From positions 4,633 through 68,632 of the forward strand of contig QANZ01022431.1 of the NCBI GenBank assembly GCA_003254925.1: a DNA stretch of 64,000 nucleotides, written 5' to 3'. The position numbers and the translations under genes were made by a program. Origin of the DNA: Chamaecrista fasciculata. Its lineage: Eukaryota > Streptophyta > Magnoliopsida > Fabales > Fabaceae. This document shows, in pieces, positions 1 through 9,663 of this stretch. The stretch's first letter is position 1, and each line of letters starts with the position of its first letter. Under the pieces are notes generated by a model that was not told the DNA's origin, ran no database searches, and saw only the letters and a program-made list of their open reading frames with translations.

Positions 1-1640
1 CTAAAATCCCAAACCCCAAACCCTAAAATCCCAAACCCCAAATCCTAAAACCTTAAACCTAAATTGTAAAACCCCAAACCCTAAAATTCCAACCCCAAAC
101 CCTAAAATCCTAAATCATAAACCCTAAAATCCTAAAATCGTAAAGTGTCCCAAAATTCTTCCAAACATTTCAATTTAGTCCTTAAACTCTAAAACTCCAA
201 ATCTTAAAACTCCAAACCCCAAACCCTAAAACCCCAAACCCCAAACCCTAAACTCTAAAACCCCAACCCCCAAAACCCCAAACCCAAAACCCTAAAACCC
301 AAACCCCAAACCTAGATCCTAAAATCCCATACCCCAAACTCCAAAGCCCTAAACCCTCAAACCCCAAACACAAACCCTAAACTCTAAAACCTTAAATCAT
401 CAAAATTGTGACTGTACATTAAAGTTCAACAATTGTGACGTGCAACAGTATTATTCAAATCAGTCTCCGAATTTATCAAAATAGTTTAATATGTTAGACA
501 AATTGGTCCTCTAATTAAATGAATAGATAATAAACCAAAGAATTTAGGGTATGGGATTTTAGGGTTTGGGGTTTTAGAGTTTGGGGTTTGGGGTTTTAGG
601 TTTTAGGGTTTGGGGTTCAAGGTTCAGGGTTTGGGATTTTAGGGTTTGGGGTTTAGGTTTGAGTTTGGGGTTTGGGGTTTAGGGTTTTAGAGTTTAGGGT
701 ATGGGATTTTAGGGTTTGGGGTTTGGGGTTGTAGAGTTTAGGGTTTAAGGTTTTAGGATTTGGGGTTTGGAATTTTAGGGTTTGGGGTTTTACAATTTAG
801 GGTTTAAGGTTTTAGGATTTGGGGTTTGGGATTTTAGGATCTAGGTTTGGGGTTTTGGGTTTTAGGGTTTTGGGTTTGGGATTTTGGGGGTTGGGGTTTT
901 AGAGTATAGGGTTTGGGGTTTGGGATTTTAGGGTTTGGGGTTTGGAGTTCTAAGATTTGGGGTTTTATAGTTTAAGGACTAAATTGAAATGTTTGGAAGA
1001 ATTTTGGGACACTTTACAATTTTAGGATTTTAGGGTTTATGATTTTAGGGTTTAGGATTTTATGGTTTGGGGTTTTGGGGTTTGGGGTTTGGAATTTTAG
1101 GGTTTGGGGTTTTACAATTTAGAGTTTAAGGTTTTAGGATTTGGGGTTTGGGATTTTAGGGTTTGGGGTTTGGGATTTTAGGGTTTAGGGTTTGGGGTTT
1201 TAGAGTTTTGGGTTAGGGATTTGGGGTTCTAGGGTTTGAGGTTTTAGAGTTGAAGGACTAAATTGAAATGTTTAGAAGAATTTTGGGACACTTTACAATT
1301 TTAGGATTTTAGGGTTTTAGGGTTTAGGTTTTAGGGTTTGGATTTTAGGATTTAGGGTTTAGGGTTTGGGGTTTAGGGTTTAGGGTTTAGGGTTTAGGGT
1401 TTTTAATACTTTTAAGGACTAAAGTGAAATTTTTGGAAGATTTTTGGGACATTTTACAATTTTATTTTGGGGATTTGGGACTAAACTGGAATGTTTGGAA
1501 GAGTTTTGGGACATTTTACAATTTTATTTTGAAGATTTGGGACTAAACTGGAATGTTTGGAAGAGTTTTGGGACATTTTACAATTTTATTTTGCGAATTT
1601 GGGACTAAAATGAATGAAGATGATGAAAAAGAGGGGAAAT
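1..1640. repeat. Degenerate telomere-like repeat arrays in inverted arms
   Basis: From 1 to about 400 the plus strand is C-rich with variants of CCCTAAA (for example CCCAAAC, CCCTAAAA). From about 540 to 1400 it is G-rich with the complement (TTTAGGG, TTTGGGG). The two arms also share a non-telomeric block in opposite orientation: positions about 130-200 match the reverse complement of about 945-1040 (a block reading ggactaaattgaaatgtttg). The same block recurs at about 1255-1310, 1415-1450 and 1475-1600, and inside the separate element at 1973-2852. The array is therefore part of a dispersed mobile repeat, not a chromosome end. There is no gene here. Confidence 0.85.
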
Positions 1641-1930
1641 TGAGAATAATGAGATAATAATATAACTCAGGGACCTATTTGAATTTTGAATGAAATATTT
1701 TTTTTATTATTAATGCTGATGTGGCACGCACAGTTAGCTTTTTTTTAGTTTTCCAACTGCTGACGTGGCACTTAACGTGCCACGTCAGCAGTTAACGGCT
1801 TCAGGGACCAATTTGACTAACGTTAGTAAAATTCGGGGACCTATTTGTCAATTTCCATAAATCATGGACCAATCTATCAGCGACCCAATAATTCGGGGAC
1901 CAGTTTGGAAGTTTACTCATTTACAGGGTT
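1641..1930. mobile_element. Right end of a Mutator-like non-autonomous repeat
   Basis: This stretch carries the periodic phrase 'gggacc..atttg' (at about 1672, 1803, 1838, 1865 and 1897) that marks the long terminal inverted repeats of the foldback Mutator-like elements elsewhere in the window. The right tip appears to lie near 1918 (ggaagtttactc). The left end would lie beyond the window or in the telomere-like arm, so no target duplication can be checked. It abuts the point, near 1935, where similarity to the S9 gene begins. Confidence 0.5.
1755..1793. repeat. Perfect 17-bp palindrome with ACGTG cores
   Basis: The arms 1755-1771 and 1777-1793 are exact inverted copies separated by a 5-base loop. 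Each arm contains TGACGTGGCA, an ACGT-core motif resembling sites bound by plant bZIP proteins. It lies inside a repeat, so it is most likely element structure. A regulatory role is not shown. Confidence 0.6.
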
Positions 1931-1972
1931 ACCAACTCGAAATATAGAAAACCAATGAAACAATTTCTAAAA

Positions 1973-2852
1973 GGGTAAATTACAAAATAGGGTCCTGTGG
2001 TTTGGCCCTGTTTCAGATAGGGTACATGTGGTTTGAAAAGTTTCAAATTGGGGCCTGAGGTTAACTCCGTTTGCAAAAAGGGTCCCGAGGTATATTTCCA
2101 TCCAAAATTTAACGGAAATTTTAGTTAAAATACTATTTTAAGACCCTAACTATTAATTTTTTTGCGTTTGAATCCCTATTTCTTACAATTTCATCCTAAG
2201 GACTAGAAAGTTATTAAAAAAAGTTTATGATCTTTATCATCTTCATTCATTTTAGTCCCAAATCCTCAAAATAAAATTGTAAAGTGTCTTAAAAATCTTC
2301 CAAACACTTCAATTTAGTCCTTAAAAGTATTAAAAACCCTAAAACCTAAACTATATACCTTAAAACTATAAACCCTAAACCCTAAACACCGAATTATTAT
2401 TTTTAGGGTTTAAGGTTTTAGGGTTTAGAATTTTAGAGTTTAGGGTTTAGGGCTTATAGTTTTAAGGTATATAGTTTAGGTTTTAGGGTTTCTAATACTT
2501 TTAAGGACTAAATTGAAGTGTTTGGAAGAGTTTTAAGACACTTTACAATTTTATTTTGAGGATTTGGGACTAAAATGAATAAAGATCATAAAGATCATAA
2601 ACTTTTTTTAATAACTTTCTAGTCCTTAGGATGAAATTGTAAGAAATAGGGATTCAAACGCAAAAAAATTAATAGTTAGGGTCTTAAAATAGTATTTTAA
2701 CTAAAATTTCCGTTAAATTTTGGATGGAAATATACCTCGGGACCCTTTTTGCAAACGGAGTTAACCTCAGGCCCCAATTTGAAACTTTTCAAACCACATG
2801 TACCCTATCTGAAACAGGGCCAAACCACAGGGCCCTTTTCTATAATTTACCC
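1973..2852. mobile_element. Foldback Mutator-like MITE with 9-bp target duplication
   Basis: The element is one long palindrome. About 1973-2380 is the inverted complement of about 2400-2852, with termini GGGTAAATTA and TAATTTACCC. It is flanked by an exact 9-bp duplication TTTCTAAAA (1964-1972 and 2853-2861), the target size of Mutator-like transposons. The centre consists of telomere-like CCCTAAA/TTTAGGG sequence. It contains no transposase. It lies in an intron relic of the S9 pseudogene: the intact gene at about 12600 has the uninterrupted sequence, so insertion followed the duplication. Confidence 0.92.
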
Positions 2853-3748
2853 TTTCTAAAAATTACTATGTTATCAATATCTGTGAGAGGGATATCGAGT
2901 TTAGTAATCTCTGAGCTTTGCACATCATCGATAATTCCAAGATATGACCTTGCCTATACAAACCATATTTAAAATCATTGAATGAAGAACAACCGGATAT
3001 ATATTCAAACCATCTGTATAAAAGAAATGATTGAAAGAGAAAAGCGTAGGAGTGTTAATCATGAAATCACCTGTAACTGCAAGCAATTAAGTTTGTGTGT
3101 TTATCACTCTTAATGAATTCATAAGAATTCATACCAAAAGACCATAGTGGCCTTGAAAACTCAGCATCCAATTGAAAAACAGGCACAACCTTATTTGCAG
3201 ATTCAATCTGAGGAAAATTAAAAGAAAAAAAAAAGTAGAAAGAATTAGTAAATTCATTATGGTTATTATATGCTTAATCAGAGAACATGTTCATGTACGC
3301 CAACATTTGTCACCACTGTTTTGTCACTATGGAGTCTAAGACAAGAAAACAAAAGAGATCAGATTTTTAGACAGTTTGGATATTCAATCTCAATAACAGG
3401 AACAAGAAAGCCGCCAAATAACTTAAAGTATACTGTATAACTTTTTAATTTGGCAAATTCGAAACCAGCCTAGATGGTCAGAAGCAAGAAATAAAAGTCT
3501 ATAAGAAAGTACAAACTCCACCTGGTCAAAACCCAATAAATATTAGTAAAATGGGAAGCACACTATATTGGATTTCAAACTTTTACACTAACATTATATT
3601 ATTATAGTTAAATGTATACCATACTATTTAGATTAGTACCTTCAACATGAAATTAAATTGATCCCAAGTAATAAATGGGTATTTATCATTGTGGGAAATA
3701 AATAAAAAAGATAAAGGAAGCATGTATTCAAAGTTAATGGCTTGCAGA

Positions 3749-4335
3749 TAGGGGTGTTCATTGGGTTGGGCTAACCCGTCAACCCGCTAAAACCAACTTA
3801 ACCCACTAGTTTGGGTTGGTTTGGGTTGGGCTGGCGGGCTTGTTTGGGTTCAAAAAAGTTGAGCCCGCTGTGGTTTGGGTTGGGCCGCGGGTTTCAAGAT
3901 TTTGAGCCTGCTCAACCCAAACCAACCCGCCGGCCCGCAAAAATATTAAATAAAAAATAAAATAATATTAATTTTTTATTTAGTTAAAATTCTATTTTAA
4001 TATCACAAATAATATTATTTTTACAATTTGGTCAATTAATAAATTTTTATTCTCAATTTAGTCCATAAAAAACAAATTGTGAAGGACCAAATTAAAGAAA
4101 AAAATTTAAGAGAGACCAAATTTTTTATAAAATAAATATATAAAAAATAAAAAAAAACTAGTATGGGCCAACCCGCCAACCCAACCCAAACCAACCCGCC
4201 ACTGTTTGGTTTGGGTTGGTTTGAGTTGACTCAATTATTTTCTTTAGCCCAACCCAACCCAATCCGCTAAATAAATTAGTGAGCCCGAACCAACCCGCCT
4301 TAAACCCAACCCAACCCAGCCCGTGAACACCCCTA
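3749..4335. mobile_element. hAT-type MITE in the S9 pseudogene
   Basis: The termini are TAGGGGTGTTCA and TGAACACCCCTA. The flanking 8-mers are CTTGCAGA (3741-3748) and GTTGCAGA (4336-4343), an 8-bp target duplication with one mismatch, as expected for hAT transposons. The subterminal regions are rich in GGGTTGG and its complement. The paralogous site near 13518-13530 is empty, which confirms the insertion. No transposase is encoded. Confidence 0.87.
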
Positions 4336-4634
4336 GTTGCAGAAGTAGTAGGAAAAAGAAATTTACCCACTTATGGAGATTCCAAAAGCCATTTCACCTA
4401 TCAGTAATGAAAAATAACTCACCTGCAAAATTGAGATCATTTAAATTAAAAATTAGAAAGGAACGGACGGATCATAGAAAATTTTCATGTTGGAGTCAAC
4501 ACAATCTGTTGAACTAGTATACATAAATCTATACCACTAGTTAAGACTTAAGAGCAACACAAAACTCATGAGAAGCAAAAGTTTGCAGTTATTCACTCTG
4601 CAGAACTAAGACATTAAAACTTAACCAACACTAA

Positions 4635-4757
4635 AAAGGGCGGTCAAGATGTACGCAACCTTATCCTTGTTTTGCAGAGAGGCTGTTTCCAAGATTTGAA
4701 TCCGTGACCTCTTGGTCACCAGGTAACAACCTTACCGTTACGCCAATGCTCACCCTC
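4635..4757 (-). mobile_element. Au-type SINE with 20-bp target duplication
   Basis: Read on the minus strand it starts gagggtgagcattggcgtaa, with a tRNA-like A box (TGGCGTAACGG) and B box (GGATTCAAATC). It continues through the phrase gaaacagcctctctgc, which I recognise from the Au SINE family of angiosperms. The two flanks are an exact 20-bp duplication, 4615-4634 and 4758-4777. The matching region of the intact S9 gene near 13810-13835 is empty. SINEs are mobilised by LINE reverse transcriptase, and the long target duplication fits that. Confidence 0.85.
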
Positions 4758-4934
4758 TAAAACTTAACCAACACTAAGGAATAAAAATGCTGAGTCAAAT
4801 AGACATAACAAAAGAGCGTTTGGGAAACTAATAGATCATGCCTTGATGACGCTAATAAAACATTTCTCTTGTTGTCAACAGAATTACATGCTTGATTACT
4901 TGTGGTAATGAGTCAAGTTTTTATACCATTAGCG

Positions 4935-5792
4935 TAGGGGTGTTCAGATCCAATCCGATCCAAACCTAACCGATCCGATCCAAACCAATCCAATCAAAAC
5001 CGACCAAAACCGACCATGTAATCGGTTGGATTGGATAAAATTAGTTAAAACCGATTGGTTCGGTTCGGTTTTTTTTTTATGTTAAAAAACCGACCGAACC
5101 AACCGAACCAACCGAACCAAAATATTAAAAAACCTAGCTGCACAGTGCACACTAATGTCACTAAATCACTAATCCTCTCTTAGCCGCACGACGCACTTCA
5201 TTTCGCCGAAAACACTAGCCTCTCTCTAACTCTCTCCATCCTCTCGCCGAAATCAACAAATTCGTCCCTGGGTGTTGCTCAGCGTCGTCGTTCTGGGTGT
5301 TGCTCGGCGTCGTCGCTCTAGGTGTTGCTCGGCGTCGCCGTCGTCGTTGCTCGTCGTCGTTCTCCTCGTCTCTATTGCTCGGTGTCGTTCTCCACGTTCT
5401 GGGTGTTGCTCGGCGTCGTCGTCGTTCTCCTCGTCTCCGTTGCTCGGCGTCGTTCTCCTCATTCTCGTCTCCGTTGCTCGGCGTCGTTCTCCTCATTCTC
5501 GTCGTCGTCGTTGCTCGTCGGCGTTGTCGCGGTTCTGCTCGTTCTCGTCCTTCAAACTCGCCTCTGTTGTCGTCGCCGGTCTCGTTCTCTCTGCCGGTCT
5601 CGTCTTTTATCTTAATAATAATACAAAAACCGATTAACCGATCCAATTCAAACCGATTGAAGTCGGTTTGGATTGGTTTGGATGGCTCAAATTGACTGGA
5701 TTGATTGGATGACTTTGGTTGTCATCCAATCTGTTCGGTTCGGTTGAACAAAATGGTCCAAACCGATCCAATCCAGACTTTGAACACCCCTA
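4935..5792. mobile_element. hAT-type non-autonomous element with a repetitive core
   Basis: It has the same TAGGGGTGTTCA / TGAACACCCCTA termini as the element at 3749-4335. The flanks are CCATTAGC (plus one extra base) and CCATTAGG, a slightly degraded 8-bp duplication. The intact S9 gene at 14340-14350 shows the empty site. The subterminal regions are rich in CCAATCC/AACCGA words. The core, about 5160-5600, is GC-rich and described separately. The element sits against the donor side of the exon 6 relic. Confidence 0.83.
5270..5600. repeat. Imperfect tandem repeat, GTCGTC-rich, inside a hAT element
   Basis: Units resembling gttgctcggcgtcgttctcc recur at variable spacing of roughly 22-45 bases. 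Because the sequence is nearly a trinucleotide repeat, several frames on both strands stay open (Arg/Ser/Leu-rich on plus; Arg/Glu/Asp-rich on minus). These frames have no recognisable domain and I do not call them genes. The core might derive from a captured exon, but no parent can be named. Confidence 0.7.
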
Positions 5793-6064
5793 CCATTAGG
5801 GGACCACTTGGGTTCAGTTACAGACTCCACAATTGAAGGATCATGACCAACTACACAAAAGCGCTTGGAGATCTCTCTGCATGGAAGCTTTAAGTTATTA
5901 AGCATCTAATTCAAAAACGATTAACCAACATATATTAACAAGTGTCTTATTATACTAAACAAGTTTTAGATTAAATTTTAGACTAACTAAGGAAATTTGA
6001 AACCAAATTAGAGATATAGATCAAGTAATCACCTTTTTTCCCCTTTTTTCAAGATTATGAAATG

Positions 6065-6190
6065 AGGTATCAAATGGTAGAAAATCCTATAATCAGAGGA
6101 AGGGGAAGACCAAAAAAAAATTATCCAAGAAACTATCCGGAAAGATCTAGCTATCAATAACTTTATGGTTGACATGTGCAAGGATAGAAC
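6065..6190 (+). mobile_element. LINE reverse-transcriptase tail fragment
   Basis: Conceptual translation gives a basic GRGRPKK stretch and then, in the next frame, RKDLAINNFMVDMCKDRT. This resembles the C-terminal tail seen in many plant LINE-like proteins (GRPKKT...RKDL....DR). The two parts are in different frames across a run of A, so it is a dead fragment. It ends where the solo LTR at 6191 begins. The family assignment rests on a short motif only. Confidence 0.4.
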
Positions 6191-6932
6191 TGTTGGAAAA
6201 TCACGGCGCGCGCAGCGGAAGCGTAAAAATAAAAATAATTAAAACATGGCGCAAAAACAAAAGTGATTTCCCTACGGATCCGCTAGCTGAATTTAAACCG
6301 GTAAAGATAGTGGTATACCTCAAGAGTTTCAATCGGTCCGGTTGAACAGTGTGTTTCTGAGAAGTCCACTTGAAGTGTCCTTCCTCCGCCGGTAATCCAC
6401 ACGAGCAGTTTAGTGGCACCAAGGTGCTAGCCTTCAGTTCTTTTCTCCAAAAGAACTTGGGAACTCGATCTACGGCTCTTAAAATTCAAGAACAATTCTT
6501 GAACTTTAAAAGGATGGTGGCGTAATAAACAAGAACACCTTCTTGTTTTTCTCTCAAAAACCCTAGCTATGGGACAACTCGATTTCTCTCACACTCTTGG
6601 AGAAGATGGAGTTTCTCTCTCTAGGTTTTTTGAGCTAGGCGAATTCTCTCTCTTGTCTCACAAAAGAAGAAAGCAAAATTTCACTAATGTGAACTAGGGT
6701 TGCCAAGTCGACTTGCTTGGCTTTATTTATAGAGTTGGGGAATTTTGATAATTATAATTAGGGAATCCCTAAATTAATGGATTATCAAATTATAAAATTA
6801 TAAGATTACAGTAATATTATAATTTTAGGACTTGAATTCTTAATTAAAATATTACCTTAATATCTTAATTGAATTCAAAATGCAATCTTTTGAGAATCAA
6901 ATGGAAGATCAAACCGGTATCAGATTCTAACA
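6191..6932 (-). mobile_element. Solo LTR, probably Ty1-copia
   Basis: On the minus strand the 742-bp sequence starts TGTTAGAATC and ends TTTTCCAACA, the TG...CA ends expected of an LTR. A TATA box (CTCTATAAATAAA, near 6720-6735) sits in the right place, followed by a leader rich in AGAGAGA. No internal region, primer-binding site or second LTR adjoins it, so it looks like a solo LTR left by recombination. The flanking 5-mers do not match cleanly, which suggests an older insertion. The copia assignment comes from general appearance. Confidence 0.65.
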
Positions 6933-7039
6933 GCAACAAAGTAGAAACAGAATCATGATAAAAGAGATGAACTTGGGCTAATCTACGGTTTATACAATCT
7001 GAAGTGTAAAACAAAAACAACCTGACATTTTCTACATAA

Positions 7040-7520
7040 AAAAAACCATGGTTGAAACAGAATAGGGAAATATGAAGAAAGAAAGAAATGCGAGTAAAAT
7101 TGGGACAACGAAATGCCTAGAAACAAATCGAAATCGGCAACAGTGCTTACCAAAGATGACGGGCGGAGAAGCGGCGGAAATTCAAGCGACGACTTCGGCG
7201 GAGGAAATCGGGCAGAAACCTAACCGGCGAGTTGAGAACCCGAGAGAACAAACCCGTCGACGCAAAAGGCAATGCAAATGACAAAAAAAAAACATGGTTG
7301 AAACAGAATATGGAAATATGAAGGAAGAAAGAAAATGCGAGTATCAGTCGGACATCGAAATGCCTACAAAGAAATCCAAATCGGTGACAGTGCTTACCGG
7401 AGATGGCTGCCAGAGAAGCGGCGGAAATGTAAGCGACGACTTTGGCGGAGGAAATCGGGCACAAAGATAACCGGCGAGTGGAGAACGGCACAGCGTCGAC
7501 GGCAAAGAAAATGCAAATGA
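7040..7520 (-). repeat. Tandem duplication of an exon-like segment (two units of about 255 bp)
   Basis: The segments at about 7040-7280 and 7290-7520 align along their whole length. Each begins (plus strand) with an A-run and catggttgaaacagaat and includes cagtgcttacc followed by GC-rich sequence. On the minus strand each unit reads as GC-rich exon-like sequence ending at a good splice donor (G|GTAAGCACTG) and then AT-rich intron-like sequence. An open minus frame spans 7147-7683 with no domain I recognise. It may be a captured or relocated 5' end of a gene whose remaining exons are absent. Confidence 0.6.
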
Positions 7521-7645
7521 TTATGAGGATGAATAATTTTTCAGGTGCAAAAGGAAGTCTGAGGAGGGAGTACAATGGTAGGTGAGGAAGATTTGATTTC
7601 AGAGTGACACGTGGCATAAAAAGAAAGAGATGGTGGAAGATTAAA

Positions 7646-7670
7646 TTTGGCGCCGAGGTTTGGCGGAAAA
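7646..7670. promoter_or_regulatory. Two E2F-like sites
   Basis: TTTGGCGCC (7646-7654) and TTTGGCGGAAAA (7659-7670) both fit the E2F consensus TTTSSCGS. They lie upstream (minus strand) of the duplicated exon-like units at 7040-7520. Pairs of such sites are typical of S-phase gene promoters. Whether this promoter is still active is unknown. Confidence 0.5.
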
Positions 7671-8041
7671 TACTAAAGTGCATAGTTAAGTCTGATGTAT
7701 GAAGCCAAATTCAAATTAATTGATGACATGGCACACGGAAATTGCGAGTAATCAAAAGATTAACTTGCAAACTCGCTGCATTTGCTTTACACGTATGCGA
7801 ATTAAGCCATTGTTTTGTTAAATTAATTGATTGATTGATGATTGATACCCGGATTCAGTGGGGCGTGCTTCGAGCCATATAAGACGACCATGAGCATCAA
7901 CGGCAGTGCCTTCTAGTGTTTTGGAGGAGCCGGAGACAACCTCGGCACTTATCGGAGACTTCCACGACCGTCTCCACGACCCATAAGGAGCTCTCATCAT
8001 TTGTTCACCAACACCAACATCTGAGCTTGCTTTGGAAGCCA

Positions 8042-9216
8042 TAAGAACCACTAAGGAGTAAGGAGAATATATATATTATATATATTACATGGCTAACGAA
8101 TCTGATTCTGATCTGCCCTTGGGAGTGGGATTTATTGTTTGACCTCCAACAAAACACACATACCAAAAATCGTCAATATACCTTATACTTGATAATACTT
8201 TCAGTCTACACTATTACATACATATTGCTAGGGCCACTATCCAAACAAGGCCTTAGAATTGTTCAATACAATATTCTCCCACCACTCTGGGGCAAAAATA
8301 TATTTGTCATGCTCAAATTTCATATTAAATTTTAATTTTGTCTTTAAAATTTGTTTATTGTCAATTTTATTTACAAAAATGTGTATTTTAATTGATTTTA
8401 TTCTTTACACTAACTTTATCTAATAAATTAACAGTAATCTTTATATTACATATGTAATGTAAAATTATTTGAAAAAAAATATTTAAATCATGATTTAAAT
8501 TGAAAATCATATGAAGTTTATCGTTAATTAATTATATGAAATTAGGACAAAGATAAAATTAATCTAAATATACTATTTTAAGGAAACAATCAATACTAAA
8601 CAAACTTTGAAGATAAAATTAAAAGTTAAAGACAAAAAAATATACTTTTATCTTTATTTTTGTTATCTTATTTTTAGTTCCAAAGTGTAGTTTCTATAGC
8701 CTCCTCTTCTCATACCTCGTCTGATGATATTCAAAATCCCATGCTGATGAGCGTGGAGGTTCAAGTCCTCTTCAAGGCATAATATTAATATCTCTTATTA
8801 AATTGGAATAAATTCGACAATGCATCACGAGAATGCAAACGCAAATGGTACATGACTATCGTCAACTCATATTGGGTTAAGTCCTGTAATGAGTGCAATC
8901 CCAGTGTTCAATTGTCAACATTGAGTTTGGAACCCTGAGCTGCCAATAATAAGTTGGGGGAAGGTGAAGATGACTTGAATTCTTCATGCCTCTTATGTCC
9001 TAATTAATCTATTAATATAGATTATAAGTGATTCATAATCATCGGGTTAGGATTCACTCTAAACCAATTCATTATGTATACGATTCACCAGACAATTACT
9101 ATTTAATATAACTATTTGTGAAAGTGTTTGACCATTAAGAAGCAACTGCCTCTTGTATCTACTAATTCAGTTCATTTTAATATGTGGTTAGATGAAGTGA
9201 TCAACTTATTCAGGGG
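8042..9216. other. Intergenic; 5' flank of the S9 pseudogene
   Basis: Positions 8042-8120 still resemble the start of the intact S9 gene (tggctaacgaa at about 8090 and about 17005). The rest is AT-rich, with no open frame of note and no transposon ends that I can define. A short tRNA-like phrase (ggttcaagtcc at about 8757) has no matching cloverleaf. Confidence 0.6.
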
Positions 9217-9490
9217 TTGAGGATTGCTCTGATAGATCACTCGTGAGATTTCAGCTTCTCTCCTACACACTGCACACACCTTTCTCTAGGTGCCATATCC
9301 ATGTGCCTTCACCTTACAAAACACTAAGAAATTTCGAAATGTCACCGTAGAGCTCTATTTTATTATTTTCTTTCTCTCTTTCGAAAAAGATCAGTAGTCA
9401 AGATATAACCCCATTGCTCAATTGGAAAGTGCATGTGTGCAACACATCAAGCTTTTATAAAGGTATAGGTTCACTATTGACTAGCCACAT
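9217..9490. repeat. Segmental duplication, left copy
   Basis: This segment matches 20267-20845 closely, including phrases such as gatcactcgtg, tttctctctttcgaaaaag and gtgcaacacatcaagctttt. Each copy lies upstream of an S9 peptidase copy, so the match extends the duplicated block well beyond the gene. Confidence 0.85.
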
Positions 9491-9663
9491 TCTAGGAAGT
9501 TGGCACCATACTACCATTTGTGGTAACAACATTCATTAACATTCTTCATATTAGGCAGAATGGATAAAACCTACAGTACACGAGTTGAGCTACTAACAAA
9601 TTGAGACTTCCTTTGACACACGGAACAAGAAAGCCGGCATCATTACCATTTCAAAACCCCTTC

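Larger units (their letters stand above)
1935..8041 (-). pseudogene. Truncated, decayed copy of the S9 peptidase gene
   Basis: Relics match exons and introns of the intact gene at 9664-17026 in the same order: exon 9 at about 2865-2960, exon 8 at about 3071-3208, exon 7 at 4369-4424, exon 6 at about 5795-5881, and exon 1 at about 7838-8041. Intron sequence also aligns (3210-3740 with 12965-13510; 5950-6060 with 14850-15050). Exons 2-5 and the whole hydrolase half are missing. The exon 9 relic has lost several bases, and the exon 1 relic lacks the transit-peptide-like start and starts at an ATG at 8041 (reading MASKASSDVG). The body is broken by the elements at 1973-2852, 3749-4335, 4635-4757, 4935-5792 and 6191-6932. 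It should be non-functional. Similarity continues into the 5' flank to about 8120. Confidence 0.88.

Noticed and set aside
1-1400. True telomere or chromosome fusion site
   Set aside because: The repeats are degenerate, inverted, interleaved with a dispersed spacer, and related to the core of a transposon at 1973-2852.
5215-5695. Overlapping Arg/Ser/Leu-rich and Arg/Glu-rich open frames
   Set aside because: They are by-products of a near-trinucleotide tandem repeat and lack any domain.
7147-7683. 178-codon minus-strand open frame as a protein gene
   Set aside because: It spans a tandem duplication with splice-donor-like sites and promoter-like motifs, and shows no domain; it is better read as promoter plus partial exons.
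8735-8790. tRNA gene or organelle tRNA insert
   Set aside because: Only a B-box-like ggttcaagtcc is present; no acceptor stem or anticodon arm could be drawn.
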